Of a DNA stretch of 40,701 nt, positions 7,076 to 16,398 are shown in pieces. The DNA is taken from the NCBI RefSeq assembly GCF_009761375.1, contig NZ_LEKM01000114.1, positions 1 through 40,701 of the forward strand, given 5' to 3'. The position numbers and the translations under genes are program-made. Under the pieces are notes generated by a model, which worked only from the letters and a program-made list of their open reading frames with translations, ran no database searches and was not told the origin of the DNA. Numbering within the stretch: position 1 is the first letter of the stretch; each line of letters starts with the position of its first letter. Origin of the DNA: Ursidibacter arcticus (GTDB taxonomy: Bacteria > Pseudomonadota > Gammaproteobacteria > Enterobacterales > Pasteurellaceae).

Positions 7076-8065
7076 TTAGTTTACTTGATTTACACAAGAA
7101 GTGTGAGTATATAAAGTTTGAATATTTGAAAGTGTAACATCTGAAATATTCATTAAGGCTTCTTCCGTTAAGAACGCTTGATGCCCTGTCAGCAAGACAT
7201 TATGACAAGATGAAATACGGCGGAAAACATCATCAAGAATAACATCATTTGATTTATCTTCAAAAAAGAGTTCTCTTTCATTCTCATATACATCTAGACC
7301 TAAAGCTCCAATTTTACGCTGTTTTAAGGCTTCAATCGCATCTGTTGTATTGATTAACGAGCCACGACTAGTATTGATGATCATTACCCCTTCTTTCATT
7401 TTATCAAAGCTCTCTTTGTTAAGAAGGTGGTAGTTTTCTGGGGTAGCAGGACAATGTAATGTGATTACATCTGATCTTGCATAAAGCTCATCTAACCCAA
7501 CATAAGTTGCACCAATCTCTTCGGCAATAGGATTTTTAAATGGATCAAATGCTAAAATCTGCATTCCAAACCCTTTTAAAATTCGCATTGTTGCAATCCC
7601 AATTTTTCCTGTCCCAATTACGCCAACAGTCCGACCGTGCATATTAAAGCCGATTAGCCCTTCAAGAGAAAAGTTAGCATCACGCGTCCGCTGATACGCT
7701 CGATGAATACGGCGGTTTAAGGTCATCATTAACCCAACGGTATGTTCTGCAACCGCTTCTGGTGAATACGCTGGTACTCTTACAACTTGTAAGCCTAATT
7801 CCTTAGCAGCTTCTAAATCAACGTTATTAAACCCTGCACAGCGTAGAGCAATCATTTTAGTGCCTTGTTCTGCCAATTTGGTTAAAACAGAACGACTGCC
7901 ATCATCATTCACAAAAATACAAACGGCTTCACAGCCTTCCGCCATTTTGACCGTCTGTTCATTGAGCATAAAATCAAAAAACTCCAGCTCAAAACCATAT
8001 TGCTGGTTTGCCTGTTCTAGATATTTACGATCATAACTTTTGGTACTAAAAACAGCGATTTTCAT
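7076..8065 (-). CDS. ldhA: D-lactate dehydrogenase, fermentative
   Basis: NADH-dependent reduction of pyruvate to D-lactate in the cytoplasm during fermentation. The 329 residues align end to end with E. coli LdhA. The nucleotide-binding glycine motif GTGKIG is at 151-156. The catalytic set of the D-2-hydroxyacid dehydrogenase family is present: Arg234 in NTSRG, Glu263 in YENERE, and His295 in TGHQAF. It lies 24 bases after the ispG stop, on the same strand, so it is either part of the rodZ-ispG transcript or has a promoter inside ispG. Its position between ispG and hisS differs from E. coli, where those genes are adjacent, and suggests insertion into an older operon. About 67 bases containing an uptake signal separate it from hisS. 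Confidence 0.95.
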   Translation of the reverse strand: MKIAVFSTKSYDRKYLEQANQQYGFELEFFDFMLNEQTVKMAEGCEAVCIFVNDDGSRSVLTKLAEQGTKMIALRCAGFNNVDLEAAKELGLQVVRVPAYSPEAVAEHTVGLMMTLNRRIHRAYQRTRDANFSLEGLIGFNMHGRTVGVIGTGKIGIATMRILKGFGMQILAFDPFKNPIAEEIGATYVGLDELYARSDVITLHCPATPENYHLLNKESFDKMKEGVMIINTSRGSLINTTDAIEALKQRKIGALGLDVYENERELFFEDKSNDVILDDVFRRISSCHNVLLTGHQAFLTEEALMNISDVTLSNIQTLYTHTSCVNQVN

Positions 8066-8089
8066 TTTGCGTCCTTTAAAATGTATAGC

Positions 8090-9199
8090 TTAGATTTGGT
8101 TTATTTCAATACGATTATGCTGTTCAGCAACTCTTGCACGAATTTTGGCTTCGAGTTGATCAATTAATTTCTCATTATCGAAACGCTCTTTCTGACGAAC
8201 ACCATCAAGATAATATCCACTCATTTTATTACTGCCCGTAACGCCTAAGTCAGACACTAATGCTTCACCAGGACCGTTTACGACACAACCGATAATGGAT
8301 ACGTCCATCGGCGTAATAATATCTTCTAAACGCTGTTCTAACGCATTTACCGTACCGATTACATCAAACTCTTGGCGAGAGCAAGTCGGGCAGGCGATAA
8401 AGTTGATGCCACGAGAACGAATACGCAATGATTTGAGAATATCAAAGCCAACTTTAATTTCTTCTACGGGATCGGCTGCGAGAGAAACACGCAAGGTATC
8501 TCCAATACCTTCGGATAATAATAATCCTAAGCCAATCGCTGATTTTACTGCCCCTGCTCTTGCACCACCTGCTTCTGTAATGCCTAAATGGATTGGTTGT
8601 TTAATCGCTTTTGCTAGTAAGCGGTAAGATTCCACCGCTAAAAAGACATCGGATGCTTTTACGCTGACTTTAAATTGATCAAAATTCAGTCGATCTAAGA
8701 TCTCAACGTGGCGAAGTGCAGATTCCAACAATGCTTCTGGTGTCGGTTCGCCAAATTTTTCCTGAATATCTTTTTCAAGAGAACCCGCATTTACCCCAAT
8801 ACGAATGGGAATATTTTTATCTCTAGCACAATCCACAACTGCACGAATACGTTCTTCTTTACCGATATTACCTGGGTTGATACGCAAGCAATCTACGCCA
8901 TATTCGGCAACCTTGAGAGCAATACGATAATCAAAATGAATATCTGCCACTAGTGGCACATTCACTTGTTGTTTAATTAACTTAAAGGCTTCTGCTGCGT
9001 CCATTGTCGGTACAGAAACTCGCACAATATCTGCTCCAACACGCTCTAAGGCTTTAATTTGTGCCACAGTTGCTTCCACATCTGTTGTACGAGTGTTAGT
9101 CATTGATTGTACAGCTATCGGTGCATCGCCCCCCACAGGCACATTCCCGACATAAATTTTGGTCGATTGACGACGCTTAATTGGTGGTTCTTTTAACAT
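8090..9199 (-). CDS. ispG: 4-hydroxy-3-methylbut-2-enyl diphosphate synthase (flavodoxin)
   Basis: Penultimate enzyme of the MEP isoprenoid pathway, converting MEcPP to HMBPP with a [4Fe-4S] cluster; its product feeds undecaprenyl phosphate and quinones. The 369 residues match E. coli IspG (372). An N-terminal TIM barrel is followed by the cluster domain. The three cluster cysteines are Cys270, Cys273 (CPTCSR) and Cys305 ([11 protein letters not shown]), with Glu312 as the fourth ligand, the same numbering as E. coli. It starts two bases after the rodZ stop, so the two genes are translationally close and almost certainly cotranscribed, as in other gamma-proteobacteria. Confidence 0.97.
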   Translation of the reverse strand: MLKEPPIKRRQSTKIYVGNVPVGGDAPIAVQSMTNTRTTDVEATVAQIKALERVGADIVRVSVPTMDAAEAFKLIKQQVNVPLVADIHFDYRIALKVAEYGVDCLRINPGNIGKEERIRAVVDCARDKNIPIRIGVNAGSLEKDIQEKFGEPTPEALLESALRHVEILDRLNFDQFKVSVKASDVFLAVESYRLLAKAIKQPIHLGITEAGGARAGAVKSAIGLGLLLSEGIGDTLRVSLAADPVEEIKVGFDILKSLRIRSRGINFIACPTCSRQEFDVIGTVNALEQRLEDIITPMDVSIIGCVVNGPGEALVSDLGVTGSNKMSGYYLDGVRQKERFDNEKLIDQLEAKIRARVAEQHNRIEINQI

Positions 9200-9201
9200 T
9201 T

Positions 9202-10188
9202 TTAGTTCGCTAAAGGTAATTTAAAACGAGCAACACGCCCATCAACTTTCAGTGGTACTTCCTGCCCTTTGTAATAGATTTTTACATTACCTGGGGCTCC
9301 AACGGTTAAACTATATTGTTCATTACCGTTAAAAGTCAGCACTTCACCACTATTATATAATTTCTCAGCTAAACGCTTACGTTTACCATCACGCACAGTA
9401 ATCCAGCTTTGAGCATTGGTAATTTCAATGCGTAATTCATCATTGCCGATTGACTGTGATTGTTCTACTGGCGTTTCTTCTGTTTTTGCTGCTTCTATCA
9501 CAGCTCCTTGTTCAGATACATTTTGCTGCAAGATGTTCACTGGCACTTGCGTGTTTTCTGTTGGAGTTGCATTATTCTCGCTAGATCCTACCGCTTGTGA
9601 TGTTTCATCTGATGTTACTTTTGTTTCTGTCGGTGTCGTTTCAACAGGCTGGATAGTAACACTACTTGAAGATGATTCCGATTGTGCTTCAACTGTTGGT
9701 AATACGGTTGCAACAGCAGGTGTTTCAGTAGCTGGAGCTGCTTGGATTACTGGAATATTATTGCTAACAAGCTGATCGCTACTCATTTTCTCTTTCTGAT
9801 GTTCTTGCCACCACCAAGCGAGTGTCATACCCGCTGCACAAAGTAAAATGAACCACGTTAATATTTTTACCCAACGTGTTTGAGATTTTTGATTATTCAT
9901 TGGAATACTTGAAGTCCGTCTTACTTCATTTGGAATTGTTACTTCTCCATAATTGACAGAGCTAACTAGTTCTTCAGGTAAGCGTAAAAAACGTACATAA
10001 TTACGAACATAACCACGCACAAACGCTGGCGGCACATTTTTTAGAATGAAAATATCATTTTCTAATGCTTCAATATGATTTTTCTTTAAATTTGTTTTAA
10101 CCGCAATATCTTCAATAGAAAGATCTAATGCTTCTCTTGCATTTTTAAGTTTTTGCCCTAAAGAGAGCATTTCGGTCGTTTCAGTCAT
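9202..10188 (-). CDS. rodZ: Cell-shape protein RodZ
   Basis: Bitopic membrane protein that links MreB filaments to the elongation machinery. I place the start at the ATG at 10188 (328 residues), because this gives the family N-terminus ([19 protein letters not shown]). An in-frame upstream extension to 10266 adds 26 residues without homology. Residues about 8-70 form the Xre-like helix-turn-helix that binds MreB. A membrane span near 105-125 ([19 protein letters not shown]) follows. Then comes a low-complexity Thr/Val/Glu/Ser periplasmic linker and a C-terminal beta domain (DUF4115) beginning at [17 protein letters not shown]. The linker is poorly conserved, as is normal. The ribosome site before the chosen ATG is weak (GAGTA). 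It heads the ispG-ldhA-hisS-yfgM series. Confidence 0.92.
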   Translation of the reverse strand: MTETTEMLSLGQKLKNAREALDLSIEDIAVKTNLKKNHIEALENDIFILKNVPPAFVRGYVRNYVRFLRLPEELVSSVNYGEVTIPNEVRRTSSIPMNNQKSQTRWVKILTWFILLCAAGMTLAWWWQEHQKEKMSSDQLVSNNIPVIQAAPATETPAVATVLPTVEAQSESSSSSVTIQPVETTPTETKVTSDETSQAVGSSENNATPTENTQVPVNILQQNVSEQGAVIEAAKTEETPVEQSQSIGNDELRIEITNAQSWITVRDGKRKRLAEKLYNSGEVLTFNGNEQYSLTVGAPGNVKIYYKGQEVPLKVDGRVARFKLPLAN

Positions 10189-10310
10189 TGTTACGTACTC
10201 GTATCGTTGCTTATTTAAAATAAAAAAATTAGTCGGAAGTTTAAAGAGATATAACCTGTTTTGCAATCTTCATAATGTAAGAAGCGTAAATTTCATTGTT
10301 ATCTTCAATA

Positions 10311-10369
10311 GATAAGCGGTCTGATTTTAGTCAAAATTTACAAAAAATCTGATAATCTAACCGCTTATC
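10311..10369. terminator. Hairpin built from paired uptake-signal cores
   Basis: GATAAGCGGT (10311-10320) and ACCGCTTATC (10360-10369) form a perfect 10-bp stem between the sppA 3' end and rodZ. The left half continues with the AT block of an extended uptake signal. It may act as sppA terminator, although the U-tract is weak. Confidence 0.5.
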
Positions 10370-10375
10370 TTTTCA

Positions 10376-12241
10376 CTATTTAACGCTACCGCAGTTCAAA
10401 CAGTATAAATAAGTTTGTTTTGGGTCGTTCAATTTTTCTAGGACATCTTTAGAACGCGAGAGTTGCTGACTAAAGGGCAAGTTTAACCAACGGGCAATAT
10501 GTACCTTACTTTGCATTTTGAAATCTCGCATTATTTGGCTCAGTAAATCATCTTGCTGTTCAATTAACCACTGGGTTTCAAACTTTTCAATCGCAGGTTT
10601 GCCTTCAGCTTGGCGTTTTTGGTTAATGATTTCAGTTGTTATCGTATAAGCATCATTAAAATCACCGAGTTGATCTACCAAACCTTGCTCAAATGCACTT
10701 GTGCCTAACCATACTTGACCTTGAGCAATTTTATCAACCGCAGTTTTATCCATTTTTCGACCACGACTAACAAGCTCTAAGAAGCGATCATAACCATTTT
10801 CAATACTGATTTGGATTACTTCTCCTTGCTCTTTCGGGAGTGATTTTAGTGCTGATTGGCTTGCTAGCGGTGATGTGGATACACCATCTTCACTAATACC
10901 CAATTTTTTAGCTGTTTTTTCAAACGTAACGGCTAAACCAAAAATACCAATAGAACCTGTTAAGGTACTTGGGCTAGCGATAATTTTATCGCTCGTTGCG
11001 GCAATCCAATATCCACCCGAAGCAGCCATTCCGCCCATTGATGTAATAACTGGCTTACCTGCTTGCTGTAAGGCTTCGGCTTGTTGGCGAATAAGTTCTG
11101 ATGCCATTGCACTTCCACCTGGGCTATTGATGCGTAAGATAACGCCTTGAATTGTGTCATCGTCTTGAGCTTGTTGGAGTAATCTCACAATAGTATCGCT
11201 ACCCGCAGAGCTTTCATCGCTCTCACCCCAAGTAATTTCGCCTTCTATATTGATCACAGCAATTTTATGTTTACCCGTTACTTCAAAGCGATCGGTTAAT
11301 GATTCCGCATAATCAAAGAAATCAATATGGCGATAAACTTTTTCATTATCTTCGCCAAAGGTATCAATTAAAATCTGATTAAGTTGTTGCGTAGTAACCA
11401 ATTCGGTAACTAATTTACGGTTTAAAGCATATTGTGCATCATCGCCTTTGGCTTGCTTAAACTGTTCAATATACACTTTCGGAGCAGGTACTACGGATTT
11501 TGCATCAATTTCACGATTTTGAGCAATTTGTTGGCTAAATTGTTGCCATAATTGATTGACCCATAAGGTTGCATTTTGACGAGCTTCTGGCGACATATCA
11601 TCACGCAAAAAGGGTTCTACGGCAGATTTATAAGTGCCTACTCGGAAAATATGTGGAACAGCTTCAATTTTCTCAAATAACGTTTTGAAGTAGAGATTAG
11701 AGTAATTTAGCCCGTGTAAGTCCACAAATCCGACTTTATTGAGATAAATTTTGTCAGCAAAGCTGGCTAAATAGTACTGTTGCTGTGAATAATGTTCTCC
11801 AATGGCAATGACAGGTTTATTCGTGTCTTTAAATGCATTGAGTTGCTTACCCACAAATTGCAAGGACGAGAGATCACCACCTTCAAAGTATTTTAAATCT
11901 AATACTAACCCTGTTACACGCTCATCTTGTGCTGCTTTTCTGATAGCCCTTACTACATCAAAAGTCGAAATTTTGACTGGCTCACTTTCTCCACCTAATT
12001 CAGATTGTAGAAAGCGATGAAAATCGCCAAATTCATCGTGATTATCTGCTAAATAGCCATCTAAATTGAGCATCAACGCCCCTTTATCAAAAGGTACGAT
12101 CTGTTTATTAGTTTGTGTATCACTCTGCATCAAGCTGACAATAGCAAAACAGATTAGTACGAATAAAATGAAAAATAGGCTGATAACAAATTCCCGAAAA
12201 ATTCGGAAAACTCGATAAAGGCTTTTTAAAATTGATAACAT
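10376..12241 (-). CDS. sppA: Protease IV (signal peptide peptidase SppA, long form)
   Basis: Inner-membrane serine protease that degrades cleaved signal peptides. I choose the ATG at 12241 (621 residues; E. coli 618). A longer frame starting with GTG at 12283 adds 14 residues with no family support. An N-terminal membrane anchor (about 18-40) precedes two tandem ClpP-like domains. The Ser/Lys dyad is split between them as in E. coli: Lys205 in GTYKSAVEPF and Ser408 in GGMAASGGYW, next to NSPGGSAMASE. The C-terminus ends with CLNCGSVK, a small possible metal-binding pair I cannot interpret. It is divergent from the ydjA-like gene, an arrangement shared with E. coli. Confidence 0.94.
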   Translation of the reverse strand: MLSILKSLYRVFRIFREFVISLFFILFVLICFAIVSLMQSDTQTNKQIVPFDKGALMLNLDGYLADNHDEFGDFHRFLQSELGGESEPVKISTFDVVRAIRKAAQDERVTGLVLDLKYFEGGDLSSLQFVGKQLNAFKDTNKPVIAIGEHYSQQQYYLASFADKIYLNKVGFVDLHGLNYSNLYFKTLFEKIEAVPHIFRVGTYKSAVEPFLRDDMSPEARQNATLWVNQLWQQFSQQIAQNREIDAKSVVPAPKVYIEQFKQAKGDDAQYALNRKLVTELVTTQQLNQILIDTFGEDNEKVYRHIDFFDYAESLTDRFEVTGKHKIAVINIEGEITWGESDESSAGSDTIVRLLQQAQDDDTIQGVILRINSPGGSAMASELIRQQAEALQQAGKPVITSMGGMAASGGYWIAATSDKIIASPSTLTGSIGIFGLAVTFEKTAKKLGISEDGVSTSPLASQSALKSLPKEQGEVIQISIENGYDRFLELVSRGRKMDKTAVDKIAQGQVWLGTSAFEQGLVDQLGDFNDAYTITTEIINQKRQAEGKPAIEKFETQWLIEQQDDLLSQIMRDFKMQSKVHIARWLNLPFSQQLSRSKDVLEKLNDPKQTYLYCLNCGSVK

Positions 12242-12359
12242 AGCAATAGATGAAATAGGGAAAATTGTCGTATAAAGTACCACAAAAACAGGCAGAATTT
12301 AACAGAATGTGCTATTCTCCACGCAAATTTTACCTAATAAAGTCAGCAAGGAATACTTA

Positions 12360-12923
12360 GTGAAGACGTTAGATCTATTACAACTTCGCCGTTCGAGCAA
12401 AAAATTTGGTACAAAAGCACCAAACCAAGAACAATTAGATACTATTTTTAAAGCCGCACTTCGTGTGCCAGATCACGGACATCTCAAGCCTTATCAATTT
12501 TTCGTTATTGAACAAGCACAATTAGCAACTTTTGAACAGCATCTAAATTCTGCCGTAATAGAATTCAATTTAGGCGAAGATGGCGTTAAAAAAGCTAAAA
12601 AAATTAGTTCACAAGCGCCAATGATTATTGCTGTGGTTGCTAAAATTACCAAAGATTTACCGAAAGTCCCCGCTTGGGAGCAAATGCTTACCGCAGGTTG
12701 TGCAACCTATGCCATTCAATTAGCTGCGAATAGTCTTGGATTTGAAACTTGTTGGATTACTAATAAATGGGTAAATGGTAGTGCCTTACGCCAAGCACTA
12801 AACTGCCAAGAATTTGATAAAATTGTTGCTCTATTGATGATCGGCTCTCCTGAAGAAGAGAACGAAATTACCCTAGCCAGCCAAGCTGAAGATATTTCTG
12901 GCTTTGTTCACTATTTAAAATAA
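12360..12923 (+). CDS. ydjA: YdjA-like FMN nitroreductase
   Basis: Small nitroreductase-fold flavoprotein, probably using NAD(P)H to reduce nitro or quinone-like substrates; the physiological substrate of YdjA is unknown. The best start is GTG at 12360 (187 residues; E. coli YdjA 183). An AAGGAA ribosome site precedes it, and the product begins MKTLDLLQLRRSSKKFG, the usual family opening with the FMN-binding RRS motif. An upstream in-frame codon at 12309 lacks support. The conserved APNQEQL, RVPDHGHLKPY and mid-chain GCATYAIQLAANSLGFETCW segments are present. It is divergent from sppA and followed 15 bases later by epmC, so it probably heads a three-gene unit ending in kdsB. Confidence 0.88.
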   Translation: MKTLDLLQLRRSSKKFGTKAPNQEQLDTIFKAALRVPDHGHLKPYQFFVIEQAQLATFEQHLNSAVIEFNLGEDGVKKAKKISSQAPMIIAVVAKITKDLPKVPAWEQMLTAGCATYAIQLAANSLGFETCWITNKWVNGSALRQALNCQEFDKIVALLMIGSPEEENEITLASQAEDISGFVHYLK

Positions 12924-12938
12924 CTTATACAATCTAAA

Positions 12939-13505
12939 ATGAACCAAGACGAACATAAATACGAAGATTTAATTGCTATTTTTGATGGCTGTTTTAGTCA
13001 AAGTTATAATACTCGGTTAGAACGTGGGGGAGATTACCCCATTTATCTACCTGAGTTTATTGATGAAGATAATACCCCAAGTGAGCGTCCTTACAACGTC
13101 ATTTTATTTGCTCACGGGTTTTATAGCAGTGCTTTACACGAAATTGCTCATTGGCTCGTTGCGGGCAAAGAACGCCGAAAATTAGAAGATTTTGGTTATT
13201 GGTATGAACCAGATGGACGTTCTGCAGAACGCCAACGAGAGTTTGAACAAGTTGAAGTTAAACCCCAAGCGATTGAATGGATTTTAGCAACTGCTGCTAA
13301 CTTTCGTTATTTTGCCAGTGCAGATAATTTAACAGGCAATGCAGGAGATAATAGTGCATTTAAGCAAGCTGTCTATCAACAGGTAAAAACCTATGCAGAA
13401 AAAGGTTTACCATTAAGAGCAGAACAGCTACGTCAAGCACTTTGTCAGTTCTATGGTACACCAAATTGTATTGATCTTTCTCGTTTCGATTTAGCTAAAA
13501 TTTAG
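12939..13505 (+). CDS. epmC: Elongation factor P hydroxylase EpmC
   Basis: EpmC (YfcM) hydroxylates the beta-lysylated lysine of translation factor EF-P in E. coli, the last step of that modification. The 188 residues align along the length of E. coli YfcM (182). The metal-binding HEIAHW motif sits in SALHEIAHWLVAGKERR near residue 69. The LEDFGYWYEPDGRSAERQ and VEVKPQAIEW blocks are also family hallmarks. The partner enzymes EpmA and EpmB are not in this window. It lies between the nitroreductase and kdsB with gaps of 15 and 9 bases, so cotranscription is likely. Confidence 0.92.
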   Translation: MNQDEHKYEDLIAIFDGCFSQSYNTRLERGGDYPIYLPEFIDEDNTPSERPYNVILFAHGFYSSALHEIAHWLVAGKERRKLEDFGYWYEPDGRSAERQREFEQVEVKPQAIEWILATAANFRYFASADNLTGNAGDNSAFKQAVYQQVKTYAEKGLPLRAEQLRQALCQFYGTPNCIDLSRFDLAKI

Positions 13506-13514
13506 GAGCTTAAA

Positions 13515-14273
13515 ATGGCTTTTACTGTCATCATTCCAGCACGTTATGCATCCACCCGCTTACCTCGTAAACCTCTATTGGATATTGCAGGTAAACCGAT
13601 GATCCAACACGTTTGGGAAAAAGCACAATTATCGGGGGCTGAGCGTATTATCGTGGCAACAGATCACCCTGAAATTGAGCAAGTGGTTACTGCTTTTGGT
13701 GGTGAGGTTTGCTTAACATCGGATAAACATAATTCAGGAACGGAGCGTTTAGCCGAAGTTATTGAGAAAATGGCAATCCCTGATAGCGAAATTATTGTCA
13801 ATATTCAAGGTGATGAACCGTTAATTCCCCCAGTGATTGTTGCTCAAGTTGCTAAGAACCTCGATCAGCATCAAGTTAATATGGCAACTCTTGCTGTTAA
13901 ACTGACGACAAAAGAAGAATTATTTAATCCAAATGTGGTTAAAACATTGACAGATAAACAAGGAATGGCACTCTATTTTTCTCGAGCACCAATACCTTTT
14001 GCTCGAGATTATTTTGCGGATTGTGATGATTATTTTGTTCAACAACAAAACTACCTACGCCATATTGGTATCTATGCTTATCGAGCAGGATTTATAAAAC
14101 AATATGTTGCTTGGAAACCAACTCAACTTGAACAATTAGAATCACTAGAACAGCTCCGAGCATTGTGGTACGGAGAAAAAATTCATCTTGATCTTGCCAA
14201 AGAAGCCCCACAGGTCGGGGTAGATACCGCTGAAGATCTAGAACGAGTACGCCAGATTTTATCTGAGCAGTAA
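13515..14273 (+). CDS. kdsB: 3-deoxy-manno-octulosonate cytidylyltransferase
   Basis: Activates Kdo with CTP to CMP-Kdo, the donor for the inner core of lipopolysaccharide; cytoplasmic. The 252 residues fit the family (E. coli 248). The N-terminal nucleotide-binding motif [14 protein letters not shown] is at residues 7-20. [11 protein letters not shown] carries the metal-binding Asp near residue 100, and [10 protein letters not shown], the RHIGIYAYR segment and the C-terminal [12 protein letters not shown] are typical of KdsB. GGAGC precedes the ATG. It is the last gene of the ydjA-epmC-kdsB unit and converges on the symporter gene, with a shared hairpin between. Confidence 0.96.
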   Translation: MAFTVIIPARYASTRLPRKPLLDIAGKPMIQHVWEKAQLSGAERIIVATDHPEIEQVVTAFGGEVCLTSDKHNSGTERLAEVIEKMAIPDSEIIVNIQGDEPLIPPVIVAQVAKNLDQHQVNMATLAVKLTTKEELFNPNVVKTLTDKQGMALYFSRAPIPFARDYFADCDDYFVQQQNYLRHIGIYAYRAGFIKQYVAWKPTQLEQLESLEQLRALWYGEKIHLDLAKEAPQVGVDTAEDLERVRQILSEQ

Positions 14274-14283
14274 TATCAAACCC

Positions 14284-14337
14284 AAGCGGTGAGAACAGTA
14301 TAAACATTTGCAAATGTTGATTGGAAACTCACCGCTT
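14284..14337. terminator. Bidirectional terminator from inverted uptake-signal cores
   Basis: AAGCGGTGAG (14284-14293) pairs with CTCACCGCTT (14328-14337), and an inner palindrome AACATTTGCAAATGTT extends the stem. TCTCTTTT follows on the plus strand. It lies between convergent kdsB and the symporter gene. Confidence 0.65.
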
Positions 14338-14346
14338 CTCTTTTAC

Positions 14347-15717
14347 CTATCTTAAATTTAGATCTGTTTTCATTCTCTCAAAATAGCTCCGAGTTTCTGC
14401 GATAACGATATGGCGTAAACTAATTAAAGCGACTAAGTTCGGAAATGCCATTAAACCATTTACAATATCAGCGATTGTCCAAATCGTATTCAGATGAATA
14501 AAATGTGCGACGGCTATCAATGCAATAAAGGCGATACGATAGAATTTAATCCCTTTGGTTCTCCCCCCAACAAGATAGACAAAACAACGCTCGCCATAAT
14601 AGCACCAGCCCAAAATGGTGGTAAAAGCGAAGAAAATCAAACCAATAGTTACAATAATCGCACCAACAGAACTAAATAGCCCTTGAGAAAAGGCTAGGTT
14701 AGTTAATTCAGCACCTTGAGCTGTTCCTTTCCAAGCTCCTGTTAGTACGATAACTAAGCCAGTCATCGTACATACGATGATGGTATCTAAGAACGTACCC
14801 GTCATAGAGATAAGCCCTTGTCGTACTGGCTCTTTGGTTTGTGCAGCAGCAGCGGCAATGGGGGCACTGCCAAGTCCAGCTTCATTGGAGAAGATGCCAC
14901 GAGCAACACCTGCTTGAATAGCTTGCATTACGCTAAAACCGACTACGCCACCGATAGCAGATTCAGGGTTGAAAGCAGAATGAACAATAAAAATCAGTGT
15001 ATCAGGAATTTTATCCGCATTGATAGAGAGAACAAGTATTGATGCCGCTACATAAGCAATCGCCATAAAAGGCACAATAACACTTGCGATTTTAGAGATA
15101 CGTTGCACACCGCCTAAAGTAATGGCTGCCACAATAAGCGTTAAAACAAGGGCTGTTAGCAGAATTGGCAGATCAAACGTATCGTGCAAAGCCGTTGTAA
15201 TACCGTTTACTTGTGGAAACGTTCCAATACCAAAGAGTGCCACCATTACCCCAAAAAATGCGAAGGTTTTTGCTAACCATTTCCACTGTTTGCCCATTCC
15301 TAGTTCAATGTAATACATTGGGCCGCCAGCGATAAATCCATCTTTATCTTTGGTTCGGAATTTTACCGCTAATAAACATTCCGCATATTTTGTCGCCATT
15401 CCAAATAAGGCGATTAGCCACATCCAGAAAATTGCCCCTGGTCCACCAGTTTGAATGGCTGTTGCAACGCCTACAATGTTACCTGTACCAATGGTTGCAG
15501 CAAGGGCAGTTGAGAGTGCCGCAAAAGCAGAAATATCGCCTGACTGATTGTTCCCTTTTTCTCGAGTGAACATATAGGCAAAGGCTTTAGGTAGATGAAT
15601 AAATTGTAAAAATCTGAGTTTCAGAGTGAAGTAAATTCCCACCCCAGAAATCAGTAAAAGTAAGGGAATACCCCAAACAAAGCTATTGATTGTATTAAGA
15701 ATTTGGTCGATTGACAT
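14347..15717 (-). CDS. Sodium:alanine/glycine symporter (AgcS family)
   Basis: Inner-membrane importer of alanine and/or glycine driven by Na+. The start is taken as the ATG at 15717 (456 residues), preceded by GAGGAAC at good spacing and giving the typical opening MSIDQILNTINSFVWGIPLL. An upstream in-frame extension of 30 residues lacks homology. About ten hydrophobic spans are visible. Family signatures include TALAATIGTGNIVGVATAI near residue 80 and GGPGAIFWMWLIALFGMATKYAE. Also visible are VARGIFSNEAGLGSAPIAAA and the C-terminal FTTILGWCYYGERC. A tandem glycine riboswitch lies in its leader on the same strand, so glycine is probably a substrate and regulates expression. No closer substrate assignment is possible. 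Confidence 0.93.
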   Translation of the reverse strand: MSIDQILNTINSFVWGIPLLLLISGVGIYFTLKLRFLQFIHLPKAFAYMFTREKGNNQSGDISAFAALSTALAATIGTGNIVGVATAIQTGGPGAIFWMWLIALFGMATKYAECLLAVKFRTKDKDGFIAGGPMYYIELGMGKQWKWLAKTFAFFGVMVALFGIGTFPQVNGITTALHDTFDLPILLTALVLTLIVAAITLGGVQRISKIASVIVPFMAIAYVAASILVLSINADKIPDTLIFIVHSAFNPESAIGGVVGFSVMQAIQAGVARGIFSNEAGLGSAPIAAAAAQTKEPVRQGLISMTGTFLDTIIVCTMTGLVIVLTGAWKGTAQGAELTNLAFSQGLFSSVGAIIVTIGLIFFAFTTILGWCYYGERCFVYLVGGRTKGIKFYRIAFIALIAVAHFIHLNTIWTIADIVNGLMAFPNLVALISLRHIVIAETRSYFERMKTDLNLR

Positions 15718-15769
15718 TGAAAGTTCCTCGTAAAACGATTTACAAGGAAAGAAAAGCAATGAAAGCAAC

Positions 15770-15812
15770 AAGCGGTAACATTTCGCAAAAAATTTGCAAA
15801 ATCGCACCGCTT
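15770..15812 (-). promoter_or_regulatory. Hairpin between riboswitch and symporter, possible expression platform
   Basis: AAGCGGT (15770-15776) pairs with ACCGCTT (15806-15812), with an inner near-perfect TTTCGCAAA/TTTGCAAAA pairing. It is also an extended uptake signal. It lies about 55 bases beyond the second glycine aptamer and about 50 bases before the symporter start. The following sequence is only moderately U-rich, so a terminator function is tentative. Confidence 0.4.
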
Positions 15813-15868
15813 ATTGATATATCACTATACTCGATATTATCACGTTAGGTATCTGATAGGTTACTTTT

Positions 15869-16047
15869 CTCCCCTGTCCTTTTGCCTGAGCGTTTCACGG
15901 CTTGTGCCACTTGCGCCTTCGGCGTCCATTTTCCGTTTATGTACGGACTGGATCTCTCCAAGGGTTCGTCCAATAGCTGTCCTCGCTGTCGCACCTGAAA
16001 GAGTTTACCTCGTCGGTGTGGGGTTAATCCCCACTCTCCAGCTATCT
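15869..16047 (-). promoter_or_regulatory. Tandem glycine riboswitch
   Basis: Two glycine aptamers in series on the minus strand. Aptamer I (about 16047 down to 15973) is closed by AGATAGCT/AGCTAT and has GGAGAG, CACCGACGAGG and a core ending GCGAGGACAGCT. Aptamer II (about 15966 to 15869) has CCTTGGAGAG, GGACGCCGAAGGCGCAAG and the diagnostic CAGGCAAAAGGACAGG. These match the known glycine riboswitch consensus (GGAGAG, CGCCGAAGG, CAGGCAAAAGGAC). The target is the AgcS symporter gene downstream. Such leaders upstream of symporters are often repressing, but direction is not evident here. Confidence 0.93.
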
Positions 16048-16174
16048 TCATCCGAACATCTCTTTATTAAAAAGAGCCACGAATTTTAGCAATTCTTTTA
16101 GCTTCGTCAATGGGGATAAAATAATAATTGTTAGAACAACGCTAAATTTAAAAGTTAGAGAAAAATTTTATGCA

Positions 16175-16201
16175 ATAAAAAAGCCTTGCATTGCAAGGCT
16201 T
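16175..16201 (-). terminator. Terminator after tRNA-Ala
   Basis: A 10-bp self-complementary stem AAGCCTTGCA/TGCAAGGCTT is followed on the minus strand by TTTTTATTGC. It lies 40 bases beyond the tRNA-Ala 3' end. Confidence 0.8.
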
Positions 16202-16240
16202 ATAGGTAATTTTATGAATACTCGATATTTATTAGTAATT

Positions 16241-16317
<77 letters not shown>

Positions 16318-16322
16318 AAAAC

Positions 16323-16350
16323 GCGAGAAATAATATGCTCTCGCTTTTTT
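16323..16350. terminator. Hairpin between gltX and tRNA-Ala
   Basis: GCGAGA (16323-16328) and TCTCGC (16339-16344) form a short stem, followed by TTTTTT on the plus strand and GTTTTT on the minus strand. It could partly end gltX transcription before the tRNA or lie in a cotranscribed spacer. Confidence 0.5.
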
Positions 16351-16398
16351 ACTGTCAATTATAAAAACACAATCAAGGGCTGATTGTTTAAAAATTGA

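Noticed and set aside
9416-9775. Plus-strand frame opposite rodZ
   Set aside because: Antisense to the low-complexity RodZ linker; its Thr/Val/Ser richness mirrors that linker.
10311-10369. Paired AAGCGGT cores as transposon ends (also at 14284-14337 and 15770-15812)
   Set aside because: The cores match the genomic uptake signal, occur singly in many genes, and lack target duplications; inverted pairs are commonly used as terminators in this family.
15814-16089. Open frames on both strands over the symporter leader
   Set aside because: They coincide with the tandem glycine riboswitch, whose conserved RNA explains the G+C content and the frames.
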